A stretch of 24,615 bases of DNA, from contig JBFFGE010000056.1 in NCBI GenBank assembly GCA_041557595.1, positions 1-24,615 on the forward strand, read 5' to 3'. Positions 8,572-16,710 of the stretch are shown here, piece after piece. Numbering within the stretch: position 1 is the first letter of the stretch; each line of letters starts with the position of its first letter. The translations under genes were made by a program, and so were the position numbers. Source of the stretch: JAOTYV01 sp041557595. Its GTDB lineage: Bacteria > Pseudomonadota > Alphaproteobacteria > UBA8366. The notes under the pieces were generated by a model that worked only from the letters and a program-made list of their open reading frames with translations, was not told where the DNA came from and did not search any database.

Positions 8572-9579
8572 ATGCGATCGGATGGATGCCTGACACTCGA
8601 CGAAGGCGTGCCGCTCCGAATGGCGGAGAAGGAATTCGACGGCCCTGAAGCATGGTGCGGCGCCGATCTTGGGCCGGAGGAGTGGATCGTACCGCTCGAC
8701 AAGGGCGCGGTGGCCGAACTTGACGGCGTCGTCGCGCGTCTCCGGAAAACCGCCCTGCCGACGATGATGCTGACGCCGGACCTGTTCGATCTGGCGGCGG
8801 TCCGCGAATCGGTTGGCAAGGTGAAAAGCCGCCTGACCGATGGGCGGCGCTTTGCCGTCCTGGACCGTCTGCCGTTGGACGATTGGACGCCGGAGGAAGC
8901 CAGGCCGGTTTATTGGCTGGTCGCCCAATTGCTGTCGCAGCCTGTGGCCCAGGAATGGAACGGCATGATGTTCAAGGACGTGGTCGATTCCGGGACCGAC
9001 TACGATTCCGGGAACGAGCGCGCCGTGACCAACCGGGCGCTGCTCTATCACATCGATAATTCAGGCAACATTGCGCGGCCCGAATTCTCCAGCCTGCTCT
9101 GCGTGCAGCCGGCGATGTCCGGCGGGCTCAGCCAGTATTGCAGCGTCTATACGTTGCACAATGCGCTCCGGCGGGCGCATCCCGACCTGCTCGATCGGCT
9201 TTATCGGCCATTTTACCACGACCGGCAGGGCATTCAGCTGCCGGGTGAAGCGGGTGTTCTGATCGCGCCCGCCCTGACCTATGATGGCGCGCGGCTGCAA
9301 TGCCGCTACTCCAGCAACAAAATTCGCGGCGGTTACGCCAAAATGCAGGAGCCGGTGGATGCGCAGGGCGATGCCGCGCTGAATGCGGTGATCGATATCA
9401 TCCCGCGGGAAAACCTTGCGGTGGAATTCGCGTTGGAGCGTGGGCAGATTTTTTTCTACAACAATCTGGAAGGCTTGCATCACCGCTCCGATTTTACCGA
9501 CGATCCCGATCCGCAAAAGCGCCGGCATCTGATGCGCATTTGGCACCGCGATCGCGGCCGGCCGTTCTTCGACGGATGA
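8572..9579 (+). CDS. TauD/TfdA-like Fe(II)/2-oxoglutarate-dependent dioxygenase
   Basis: This 335-residue protein has the facial-triad pattern of the clavaminate synthase/TauD fold. H160-I-D162 supplies the HxD pair. H303 in NNLEGLHHRSDF supplies the distal histidine, and the RRHLMRIW segment near residue 318 holds the arginine expected to bind 2-oxoglutarate. The run GQIFFYNN at 291-298 is the usual strand before the distal histidine. These enzymes hydroxylate or desaturate small molecules using O2. The ATG at 8572 is preferred because GGGGG lies about nine bases upstream; a TTG at 8521 would sit inside the hairpin. Its place inside an ABC operon suggests it acts on the imported compound; that is inference. 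It is not similar enough by eye to assign taurine or 2,4-D activity. Confidence 0.85.
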   Translation: MRSDGCLTLDEGVPLRMAEKEFDGPEAWCGADLGPEEWIVPLDKGAVAELDGVVARLRKTALPTMMLTPDLFDLAAVRESVGKVKSRLTDGRRFAVLDRLPLDDWTPEEARPVYWLVAQLLSQPVAQEWNGMMFKDVVDSGTDYDSGNERAVTNRALLYHIDNSGNIARPEFSSLLCVQPAMSGGLSQYCSVYTLHNALRRAHPDLLDRLYRPFYHDRQGIQLPGEAGVLIAPALTYDGARLQCRYSSNKIRGGYAKMQEPVDAQGDAALNAVIDIIPRENLAVEFALERGQIFFYNNLEGLHHRSDFTDDPDPQKRRHLMRIWHRDRGRPFFDG

Positions 9580-9617
9580 TGGCCGATGCCGCGCGCCGCG
9601 TACGGGGGAACGGGTAG

Positions 9618-10535
9618 ATGACGGGGTATCTCGGCCGTCGCGCGCTGCACAGCGCAATCGCCTTGATCGGGCTGATCCTGGCGGTGTTCTTCCTGGCCCG
9701 CCTTACCGGCGATCCGACCAACCTCTTCCTGCCGATCGATGCGTCCTTGGAAACCCGTAAGGAATTTGCGCAGAAGCACGGTTTCGACCGTCCCGCGATC
9801 GAGCAGTTTTTCAGTTTTCTCGAAGACGTGTCCCGGGGCGATCTGGGATACTCCATGCGCAAACAGCGTCCGGCGATGGAGCTGGTCCTGGAAGCCTACC
9901 CGACCACGTTGAAGCTCGCCGGCTTGACCATGGTGCTGGCGATTGGGCTCGCCGTCCTGGTTGGTGCGGTCGCCGCCTACCGGCCGGGCGGCGTCTTCGA
10001 TCGAATAGGCAGCATTGCATCGTTGGCGGGAGCGAGCGCGCCGGATTTCTGGGTCGCGATATCGGGCATTTTGCTGTTCGCCGTGAGCCTCCGTTGGCTG
10101 CCGACTTCCGGGCTGGGCGGGTTTCCCTATTGGATCATGCCGATTGCCGTGCTGATGTTGCGGCCGTTCGGCCTGCTGGTGCAGGTGGTGCGCGGCGCCA
10201 TGCTGGGAGCGCTGTCCTCGGCCTATGTGAAGACGGCGCGCGCCAAGGGCGTCAATGAACGGTCGGTGATCTTCGTCCATGCCCTGCGAAACGCCTGCCT
10301 TTCCATCGTGACGGTCGCGGGCGATCTCACGGTGGGGCTGATCAACGGCGCGGTCATCGTCGAAACCGTGTTCGGCTGGCCCGGCGTCGGCAAGCTGATG
10401 GTCGATGCGGTCATTCAGCGCGATTTCCCCGTCGTCCAGGCGTCCATCATGGTCACCGCGACGGCCATCTTCCTGCTCAACATCGTGATCGACCTGCTGT
10501 ACGTGGCGCTCGATCCCCGGATCCGCCACCAATGA
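9618..10535 (+). CDS. ABC transporter permease, DppB-like
   Basis: This 305-residue inner-membrane protein is of the BPD_transp_1 family. The first membrane segment is at about residues 10-28, followed by a periplasmic stretch with the DRPAIEQF and GDLGYSM motifs normal for DppB proteins. More helices lie at about 98-120, 138-160, 172-195, 228-250 and 272-296. The EAA loop that contacts the ATPases is AYVKTARAKG at 202-211, continuing to about 224. The start is the ATG at 9618, behind a G-rich site. Its last four bases overlap the next permease (ATGA). It forms the translocation pore with the 10532 product. Confidence 0.93.
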   Translation: MTGYLGRRALHSAIALIGLILAVFFLARLTGDPTNLFLPIDASLETRKEFAQKHGFDRPAIEQFFSFLEDVSRGDLGYSMRKQRPAMELVLEAYPTTLKLAGLTMVLAIGLAVLVGAVAAYRPGGVFDRIGSIASLAGASAPDFWVAISGILLFAVSLRWLPTSGLGGFPYWIMPIAVLMLRPFGLLVQVVRGAMLGALSSAYVKTARAKGVNERSVIFVHALRNACLSIVTVAGDLTVGLINGAVIVETVFGWPGVGKLMVDAVIQRDFPVVQASIMVTATAIFLLNIVIDLLYVALDPRIRHQ

Positions 10536-11482
10536 GCGGGGACCCCAATATGGCGCCCATGATCGGCGCGGCGACCGCGGAGCAGGAAGCGATCATCCTG
10601 CGTGAGCGCCTGCCCTGGTGGCGGTTGCTGATGCGCGACCGTTTCGCATTGGTGGCGGCGCTGTGGATTTTCGTGCTGCTGCTCTGTTTCCTGTTCGGAC
10701 CCGAGTTGTTCGGCAAGGCGGCAAACGCGCTCAATCTGCGCGGCCGCAACCTGCCGCCGGGCTCGATCGAGCAAGGCTGGATGATGATCCTGGGCAGCGA
10801 CGCGCTTGGCCGCAGCATGCTCGCGCGCCTGATCGTCGCGAGCCGAAACACCCTTTCGGTAGCGCTGACGGCGGTGGTCCTGGCGATGGTGTTCGGCGGC
10901 GTCCTTGGCTTGATCGCGGGCTATGTCGGTCGCGGGGTCGGTCATGTCATCATGCGGTTCGCCGACATCGTGCAGAGCTTTCCCTCGCTGTTGCTGGCCG
11001 TGGTGGTGCTGTACGTGCTCGAACCCCGGGTCGGCAATCTGGTGATCGTGCTGGCGATCACGCGGCTGCCGGTTTACCTCCGCGTGACCCGTGCCGAAGT
11101 GCTCGAGATCCGTGAACGGGTCTTTGTCGACGCGGCGCGCGCACTCGGCGGCAGCCGGTTCCACATCTTGAGCCGCCACATCGCGCCGGTCGTCGCGCCG
11201 ACATTGCTGACCATCATGACCGTCGACTTCGCCATCGTCATGCTCGCCGAATCCGGCCTCAGTTTTCTCGGCATCGGCATTCAGCCGCCGGAAATCACCT
11301 GGGGCCTGATGGTGGCCCAGGGTCGCAATTATTTGAACCAGGCGTGGTGGCTGGCTTTCCTGCCGGGCGTCGCCATCATGCTTGCGACGCTGTCGGCCAA
11401 TGTCCTGTCCAATTGGCTGCGGATCGTCACCGATCCGGTGCAGCGTTGGCGGCTTGAAACGCCCAGAGATTCCGATGACTGA
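10532..11482 (+). CDS. ABC transporter permease, DppC-like
   Basis: This 316-residue protein is the second pore subunit. After a cytoplasmic N-terminus come a membrane segment at about 39-57 and the family hallmark LGSDALGRSMLARLI at 87-101. Four or five further helices follow. The EAA loop reads VDAARALGGSRFHILSRH at 199-216. LSFLGIGIQPPEITWGLM near residue 248 is the typical DppC periplasmic loop. The start codon lies within the end of the preceding permease gene (ATGA overlap), and the gene overlaps the next ATPase gene by eight bases. All this points to one polycistronic mRNA with coupled translation. Confidence 0.94.
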   Translation: MSGDPNMAPMIGAATAEQEAIILRERLPWWRLLMRDRFALVAALWIFVLLLCFLFGPELFGKAANALNLRGRNLPPGSIEQGWMMILGSDALGRSMLARLIVASRNTLSVALTAVVLAMVFGGVLGLIAGYVGRGVGHVIMRFADIVQSFPSLLLAVVVLYVLEPRVGNLVIVLAITRLPVYLRVTRAEVLEIRERVFVDAARALGGSRFHILSRHIAPVVAPTLLTIMTVDFAIVMLAESGLSFLGIGIQPPEITWGLMVAQGRNYLNQAWWLAFLPGVAIMLATLSANVLSNWLRIVTDPVQRWRLETPRDSDD

Positions 11483-12482
11483 CGCGGTGACTGACGCCGG
11501 CGCGCCCCTGCTCGAGGTCACCGACCTGCGGGTCGAGTTCCGCACCGGCCGTGAGATCGTTCATGCGGTCAACGGCGCCGGCTTTCGCGTCGCCGCCGGC
11601 GAGACGGCGGCCGTTCTGGGCGAAAGCGGGTCGGGCAAAAGCGTCAGCGCGGCCGCGATCATGCGGTTGTTGCAATCGCCGCCGGCCTTCGTCACCGGCG
11701 GTGAAATCCGCTTCAAGGGCGAAGATGTCCTGACCATGCCGCTGAACCATTGGCGACGGTTGTGCGGCCAGGAAATCGCCATGGTGTTTCAGGACGCGTT
11801 GGCCTCGCTCAACCCGGTGTTCAGCGTCGGCTGGCAGATCGCCGAGCAGTTTCGGGCGCATGGACAATACGCCGGCGGCGAGGCCGGTGAGCGCGCGGTC
11901 GACCTTCTGGCGCGGGTCGGCATTCCCGATCCCGCCAACCGGGCGAAGGACTATCCGCACCAGTTTTCCGGCGGGATGCGCCAGCGCGTCATGATCGCCA
12001 TGGCCATCGCGCTTGGCCCGGATTTGCTGATCGCCGACGAGCCGACCACCGCGTTGGACGTGACCGTACAGGCGCAGATCATGGAACTGCTGGAAGATCT
12101 GCGGGAGGAAACCGGCATGGCGATCGTGTTGATCACCCATGATTTGGGCGTGGTCGCCGACGTCGCCGACCAGGTGTCGGTGATGTATGCCGGCCGGGTG
12201 GTCGAGAGCGGCCGGGTCCGGGATGTCCTCGGTCATCCGGCGCACCCCTATACGCTGGCCTTGCTGGATTCGGTTCCGCAAGCGCTCGGCAAGGGGCAGA
12301 AGCTGAGGCCGATCGTGGGGTCGCCGCCGGATATGGCGCGGATCCCGCAAGGCTGCGCCTTCCATCCGCGCTGCCGGTTCGCCACCGAGAAATGCCGCAG
12401 TGAGGCCCCCCCGCCGGTCGCCGTCGCCCCCGGACGGTTCGCCGAATGTCACCATGCGGAGGCCGTGTTCAATGACCGCTGA
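11475..12482 (+). CDS. ABC transporter ATP-binding protein, DppD-like
   Basis: This 335-residue ATPase has a full motif set: Walker A GESGSGKS (49-56), Q-loop VFQDALASLNP (104-114), signature FSGGMRQR (164-171), Walker B LLIADEPTTALD (184-195) and switch histidine H222. The C-terminal extension with CAFHPRCRFATEKC is the oligopeptide-transporter C-terminal domain, which can carry an iron-sulfur cluster in some members. The ATG at 11475 is chosen because it gives the usual short N-terminus before the first strand; earlier codons lie inside the DppC-like gene. It overlaps that gene by 8 bases and the next by 11. It pairs with the 12472 product as a heterodimeric motor. Confidence 0.94.
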   Translation: MTDAVTDAGAPLLEVTDLRVEFRTGREIVHAVNGAGFRVAAGETAAVLGESGSGKSVSAAAIMRLLQSPPAFVTGGEIRFKGEDVLTMPLNHWRRLCGQEIAMVFQDALASLNPVFSVGWQIAEQFRAHGQYAGGEAGERAVDLLARVGIPDPANRAKDYPHQFSGGMRQRVMIAMAIALGPDLLIADEPTTALDVTVQAQIMELLEDLREETGMAIVLITHDLGVVADVADQVSVMYAGRVVESGRVRDVLGHPAHPYTLALLDSVPQALGKGQKLRPIVGSPPDMARIPQGCAFHPRCRFATEKCRSEAPPPVAVAPGRFAECHHAEAVFNDR

Positions 12483-13491
12483 AGCAATTGCCGGCGACGA
12501 CGGGCCGATCCTGTCGGTGCGTGGGTTGGTGAAACATTTTCCGATCGGAAGCGGCCTCTCCTGGCGGCCGGAGACCGGCGTCATTCGCGCGGTCGACGAT
12601 GTGAGCTTCGATCTGCGGCGCGGCGAGACCCTTGGGTTGGTGGGCGAAAGCGGCTGCGGCAAATCGACGGTTGCGCGCACCCTGCTGCGGCTCGAGGAGC
12701 CGACGGCGGGCGAAGCGTTTTTTCGGGGCCACGATATCTTCACCGCGGCGGAAGCCGAGCTGAAAGAGATGCGCCGCCGGATTCAGGTGATCTTCCAGGA
12801 CCCGTATGCTTCGCTCAACCCGCGGATGCGGGTGGCGGATATTATCGGCGAGCCCTGGATGATCCATCCCGATATCGTGCCCCGCGCCGAACGACCCGAG
12901 CGGGTGCGGGCGTTGTTGGAGAGTGTCGGCCTTCGGCGCGAACATGCGGATCGATACCCGCATGAATTTTCCGGCGGACAGCGACAGCGGATCGGCATCG
13001 CGCGCGCCATGGCGCTCAATCCGCAAGTGCTGATCTGCGACGAGCCGGTGTCCGCCCTCGACGTGTCGGTGCAGGCACAGGTCGTCAACCTGTTGGAGGA
13101 AATTCAGGAACGCTTCGGCATCGCCTATATCTTCATCGCGCACGATCTTTCGGTGGTGCGTCACATGTCGCATCGGGTCGCGGTCATGTATCTCGGCCGT
13201 ATTGTTGAAATCGGCGATGAGGAACAGGTCTATAACCGCCCGCGTCATCCCTATACCAAGGCGTTGCTGTCCGCTGAACCCACGCTCGACTTTTCCGGCG
13301 CCGCCAAGCGCCAACGCATCATTCTCGAAGGAGAAGTGCCAAGCCCCGCCGACCCGCCTTCCGGCTGCCGGTTCAGAAACCGGTGCTGGAAAGCGCAGGA
13401 TATTTGTGCGGGCGCGGCGCCGGCCCTGGAGGACTCTTCCGAATCCGGCCATCGGGCCGCGTGCTATTTCCCTGAGGACACGCCGGGGTAG
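12472..13491 (+). CDS. ABC transporter ATP-binding protein, DppF-like
   Basis: This 339-residue ATPase is the second motor subunit. Walker A is GESGCGKS (58-65), the Q-loop is IFQDPYASLNPRM (107-119), the signature is FSGGQRQR (166-173), Walker B is LICDEPVSALD (187-197) and the switch histidine is H224. The insertion between the first strand and Walker A (PIGSGLSWRPETGVIRAV) is the normal DppF/OppF feature. A cysteine-bearing C-terminal tail (CRFRNRCWKAQDIC) is present. The ATG at 12472 lies inside the last codons of the preceding ATPase gene. A 74-base gap separates it from the GMC oxidoreductase gene, so the unit may continue. Confidence 0.94.
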   Translation: MTAEAIAGDDGPILSVRGLVKHFPIGSGLSWRPETGVIRAVDDVSFDLRRGETLGLVGESGCGKSTVARTLLRLEEPTAGEAFFRGHDIFTAAEAELKEMRRRIQVIFQDPYASLNPRMRVADIIGEPWMIHPDIVPRAERPERVRALLESVGLRREHADRYPHEFSGGQRQRIGIARAMALNPQVLICDEPVSALDVSVQAQVVNLLEEIQERFGIAYIFIAHDLSVVRHMSHRVAVMYLGRIVEIGDEEQVYNRPRHPYTKALLSAEPTLDFSGAAKRQRIILEGEVPSPADPPSGCRFRNRCWKAQDICAGAAPALEDSSESGHRAACYFPEDTPG

Positions 13492-13565
13492 TATGCGCGG
13501 ATGGAATTGTGTGCGGGCATGGTATGACCGCGCTCGACGGGATGCGTAGGGAATTGCTCTAAATC

Positions 13566-15179
13566 ATGGCGGAAGAATTCGATTTCATCATTGTCGGCGC
13601 CGGGTCGTCCGGCTGCGTTTTGGCGAACCGGCTCTCGGCGGATGGGCGCTATCGCGTCCTGCTGCTGGAGGCCGGCGGCGAAGACAAGCATCGTTGGGTG
13701 CACATGCCGATCGGCATCGGCCGCATGCTGACGAACCCGAAATTCGTGTGGCCGTTCAGCACCGACAAGGAACGGGAGTTGAAGGATCAGGATGTTTATT
13801 GGCCGCGCGGCCGCATGCTCGGCGGATCGAGTTCCGTCAACGGCATGATCTATGCGCGGGGCGCGGCGCACCGCTTCGACGAATGGCGGGACGGCAACAA
13901 TCCGGGCTGGGGCTATGACGATGTCCTGCCATATTTCAAGAAGATCGAAGACCGGCCCGGCGGCGACCTGGCGTGGCGCGGCCAAGGCGGACCGCTTACG
14001 GTCAGCGACGGCGGTTATCGGGATCCGTTGTCGCGCGCTTTCCTCGACGCCTCGGTGCAGGCCGGAACCTTCGAAAACCCGGACTACAACGCCGAAAAAT
14101 TCGAAGGGGCGAGCTGGCTGCAATTCTCGATTCGCAACGGGCGGCGCTGTTCCGCCGCGGTGGCGTATCTGCATCCCGCCCGGTCGCGGAAAAACTTGGA
14201 CGTCCGGACGAATGCCCTCGCAAGCCGGATCCTGCTGCAAGGAAAGCGCGCTACCGGCATCGTCTATGAAAAGGATGGTGAGCGCCGGATTGCGGAGGCG
14301 CGGCACGATGTCATCCTCGCGGCCGGGCCGATCGTCTCGCCCAAGCTGCTCGAATTGTCCGGCATCGGCAACGGCGAGATCCTCAAGGAATTCGGGATCG
14401 ATGTCGCGCATCATCTGCCGGGGGTCGGCGAAAACCTGCAGGACCACATACAGAGCCGTATGACCTATGAAACCAACGCCAAGGTCACGATCAACGATAT
14501 CCTGAACAGCCCGGTGCGGGGCGCGATGGCGATGTTGCGCTATCTGGTGTTCCGCGACGGGTTGCTGTCGATCTCCGCGCCGACCGTGCAGGCGATCATG
14601 CGCAGCGGGGACGATGTGCCGCATCCGGACATGAAATTGCAGATTGCGCTCGTGTCCGGCAAGGACCGCTACGCGCGCAGCAAGGAAATTGGCGTCGATC
14701 CGTTTTCCGGATTCGCGCTCGGTATTTTCCAATTGTATCCGGAGTCGCGCGGGTCGTTGCACATCAAATCGACCGATCCGGCGGACCCGCCGCAGATCAA
14801 CGCCAACTACCTGACCCATCCGACGGATGTCGAGGTCTTGCTCCGCGGCATGAAGACGATCCGCAAAATCGCGTCGCAGCCGGCGATCGCTCCGTTCATC
14901 GTGCGTGAGGTGCGGCCGGGCCCCGAGGTTCAAAGCGACGAGGCGGTGATGGATTATGCGCGGCAATCGGCGCAAACCTGCTGGCATCCGATCAGCACCT
15001 GCCGGATGGGGCGCGGCGATCGGGATGTGGTCGACCACGAACTGCGGGTGCACGGCATCGAAAACCTGCGGGTCGTCGATTCCTCGATCATGCCCAACAT
15101 GCCATCGTCGAACACCAACTCGGCGTCGCTGATGATCGGCGAGAAGGGTGCGGATCTGATCCTGGCCGGCGCCGGCTGA
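13566..15179 (+). CDS. GMC family flavin oxidoreductase (choline dehydrogenase-like)
   Basis: This 537-residue FAD enzyme oxidises an alcohol to an aldehyde or ketone. The Rossmann FAD motif is VGAGSSG (10-16), with the acidic end LLLEAGG (32-38). The first GMC signature is RGRMLGGSSSVNGMIYARG (81-99). The catalytic histidine is H474 in CWHPISTCRMG and the partner asparagine is N518 in SSNTNSA, the same 44-residue spacing as His466 and Asn510 of choline oxidase. No signal peptide is seen, so it is cytoplasmic and probably a dehydrogenase. The start at 13566 has a rather distant AGGGAA site. The alcohol substrate is unknown; it may be a hydroxylated product of the nearby dioxygenase (inference). 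Confidence 0.92.
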   Translation: MAEEFDFIIVGAGSSGCVLANRLSADGRYRVLLLEAGGEDKHRWVHMPIGIGRMLTNPKFVWPFSTDKERELKDQDVYWPRGRMLGGSSSVNGMIYARGAAHRFDEWRDGNNPGWGYDDVLPYFKKIEDRPGGDLAWRGQGGPLTVSDGGYRDPLSRAFLDASVQAGTFENPDYNAEKFEGASWLQFSIRNGRRCSAAVAYLHPARSRKNLDVRTNALASRILLQGKRATGIVYEKDGERRIAEARHDVILAAGPIVSPKLLELSGIGNGEILKEFGIDVAHHLPGVGENLQDHIQSRMTYETNAKVTINDILNSPVRGAMAMLRYLVFRDGLLSISAPTVQAIMRSGDDVPHPDMKLQIALVSGKDRYARSKEIGVDPFSGFALGIFQLYPESRGSLHIKSTDPADPPQINANYLTHPTDVEVLLRGMKTIRKIASQPAIAPFIVREVRPGPEVQSDEAVMDYARQSAQTCWHPISTCRMGRGDRDVVDHELRVHGIENLRVVDSSIMPNMPSSNTNSASLMIGEKGADLILAGAG

Positions 15180-15196
15180 TATTTGGGAGAACCGTC

Positions 15197-16687
15197 ATGC
15201 GTGTCGTCATCGCGATGATGAAACACGAAACCAACACGTTTTCGCCGGTGCCGACGCCGCTCGAACGGTTCGCCCGCGGCTTCCCGCTACCGCCGCGCGG
15301 CCGGGAGGCCTATGAGGCTTATAAAGGGACGGGGTCGGCGATGGGTGCGTATATCGATCTCGCCGAACGCGAAGGGTACGAGATCGTCACGCCGATCGCG
15401 GCCCAGGCCTGGCCGAGCGGCCCGGTCGAGGATGCCGCCTATGCGGCGATCAGCGATGCGATCTGCGAGGCGGTGTCGGCCGGCTGCGACGCGGTGATGC
15501 TCGATTTGCACGGGGCGATGGTCACGCAAAGCCTGGAGGACGGCGAAGGCACGTTGCTGGAGCGGCTGCGGCGGATCGCGCCCGGCATCCCGATCGCCAG
15601 CGCGCTCGACATGCATACCAATCTCTATCCGGCCATCGTCGAGAATTCGACGACCCTGGCCGGATTCCAGACCTATCCGCATATCGACAACTATGAGACC
15701 GGCATGCGCGCGGGCGAGCCGCTGATCAAGCTGCTGAAAGGCGAAGCGCAGCCGACGCTGGCCTGGGGCAACCAGCCGATGCTGCCGCATGTGATGCGGC
15801 AGGGCACCGATGATTTCCCCAACAGCGACCTGCAGCGCCGCGCCCGGGAAATGGAACAGGGCGAGGCGATGGCCGCGACGCTGTTCACCGGATTTCCCCA
15901 TGCGGATATCCACAATGCGGGCTTGAGCGCCGTCGTGGTGACCGACAACGATCCTGAATTGGCCGCCCGGCTGCGCGACGAATTGCTCGATAGCGCGTGG
16001 GATAACCGCGAGGCCTGGGTCTACCGGATCGACCCGCGGGAAGACTCGATCGCCCGCGCCAAGACGATGACGGACGGGCCCGTGGTACTGCTCGACCATT
16101 ACGACAACGCAGCCTCCGGCGGCACGATGGATACCATGACCGTGCTGGGCGCGATCCTCGATGCGGGGCTGGAGGACGTGGCGGCCTTCGCGATCCACGA
16201 TCCGGCCGCCGTCGAGACGATGATCGAAGCCGGCATCGGGGCCACGGTGACGCTGCCGCTCGGCGGCAAGGTCGACATGCCGTCGATCGGGCGCGTGGGC
16301 GAGCCGCGCACGGTGACGGGCACGGTGAAGCTGATCTCCGACGGCAAGTATCGCAATCGGGGCCCGGCATCGGCCGGTATCCTGATGGATATGGGGCCGA
16401 CCGTCGTGCTCGATACGGGCAAGGTCGAGATCGTCGTCATTTCGCGGCATCAGGAACCGAACGATCAGGGATGCCTGCTCAGCCTCGGGATCGATCCGAG
16501 CGCGAAACGCTACCTGATGCTGAAGAGCCGGATTCACTACCGCGCCGGATTCACGCCGATCGCGAAAGCGGTGATCGAATGCGCCGGGACCGGTGTGTGC
16601 ACGTCGGACTATGCGCAGCTCAACTTCGAGAATGTGCGGCGGCCGATCTATCCGCTCGATCTGATCAACGATCCCCGCCAGAACTGA
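15197..16687 (+). CDS. M81 family metallopeptidase (MlrC / microcystinase C-like)
   Basis: This 496-residue protein has the two-domain architecture of M81 proteins (DUF1485 then MlrC C-terminal). The founding member, MlrC, cleaves small peptides released from microcystin. Signature segments are MMKHETNTFSP at 7-17, LDLHGAMVT at 102-110, ALDMHTNLYP at 136-145 and TYPHIDNYETG at 159-169. The Asp and His residues in the second and third are the likely zinc ligands. GGGAGA lies eight bases before the ATG at 15197, a strong site. It follows the GMC gene by 17 bases. M81 proteins commonly sit beside dipeptide-type transporters in alphaproteobacteria, and most have no known substrate, so microcystin breakdown should not be assumed. 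Confidence 0.9.
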   Translation: MRVVIAMMKHETNTFSPVPTPLERFARGFPLPPRGREAYEAYKGTGSAMGAYIDLAEREGYEIVTPIAAQAWPSGPVEDAAYAAISDAICEAVSAGCDAVMLDLHGAMVTQSLEDGEGTLLERLRRIAPGIPIASALDMHTNLYPAIVENSTTLAGFQTYPHIDNYETGMRAGEPLIKLLKGEAQPTLAWGNQPMLPHVMRQGTDDFPNSDLQRRAREMEQGEAMAATLFTGFPHADIHNAGLSAVVVTDNDPELAARLRDELLDSAWDNREAWVYRIDPREDSIARAKTMTDGPVVLLDHYDNAASGGTMDTMTVLGAILDAGLEDVAAFAIHDPAAVETMIEAGIGATVTLPLGGKVDMPSIGRVGEPRTVTGTVKLISDGKYRNRGPASAGILMDMGPTVVLDTGKVEIVVISRHQEPNDQGCLLSLGIDPSAKRYLMLKSRIHYRAGFTPIAKAVIECAGTGVCTSDYAQLNFENVRRPIYPLDLINDPRQN

Positions 16688-16710
16688 TTGGGAGCAACGG
16701 TCGGGCTCGT

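Noticed and set aside
6880..9051. 723-codon minus-strand open frame across the binding-protein and dioxygenase genes
   Set aside because: It spans two genes with recognisable families and lacks any domain, so it is a codon-bias artefact.
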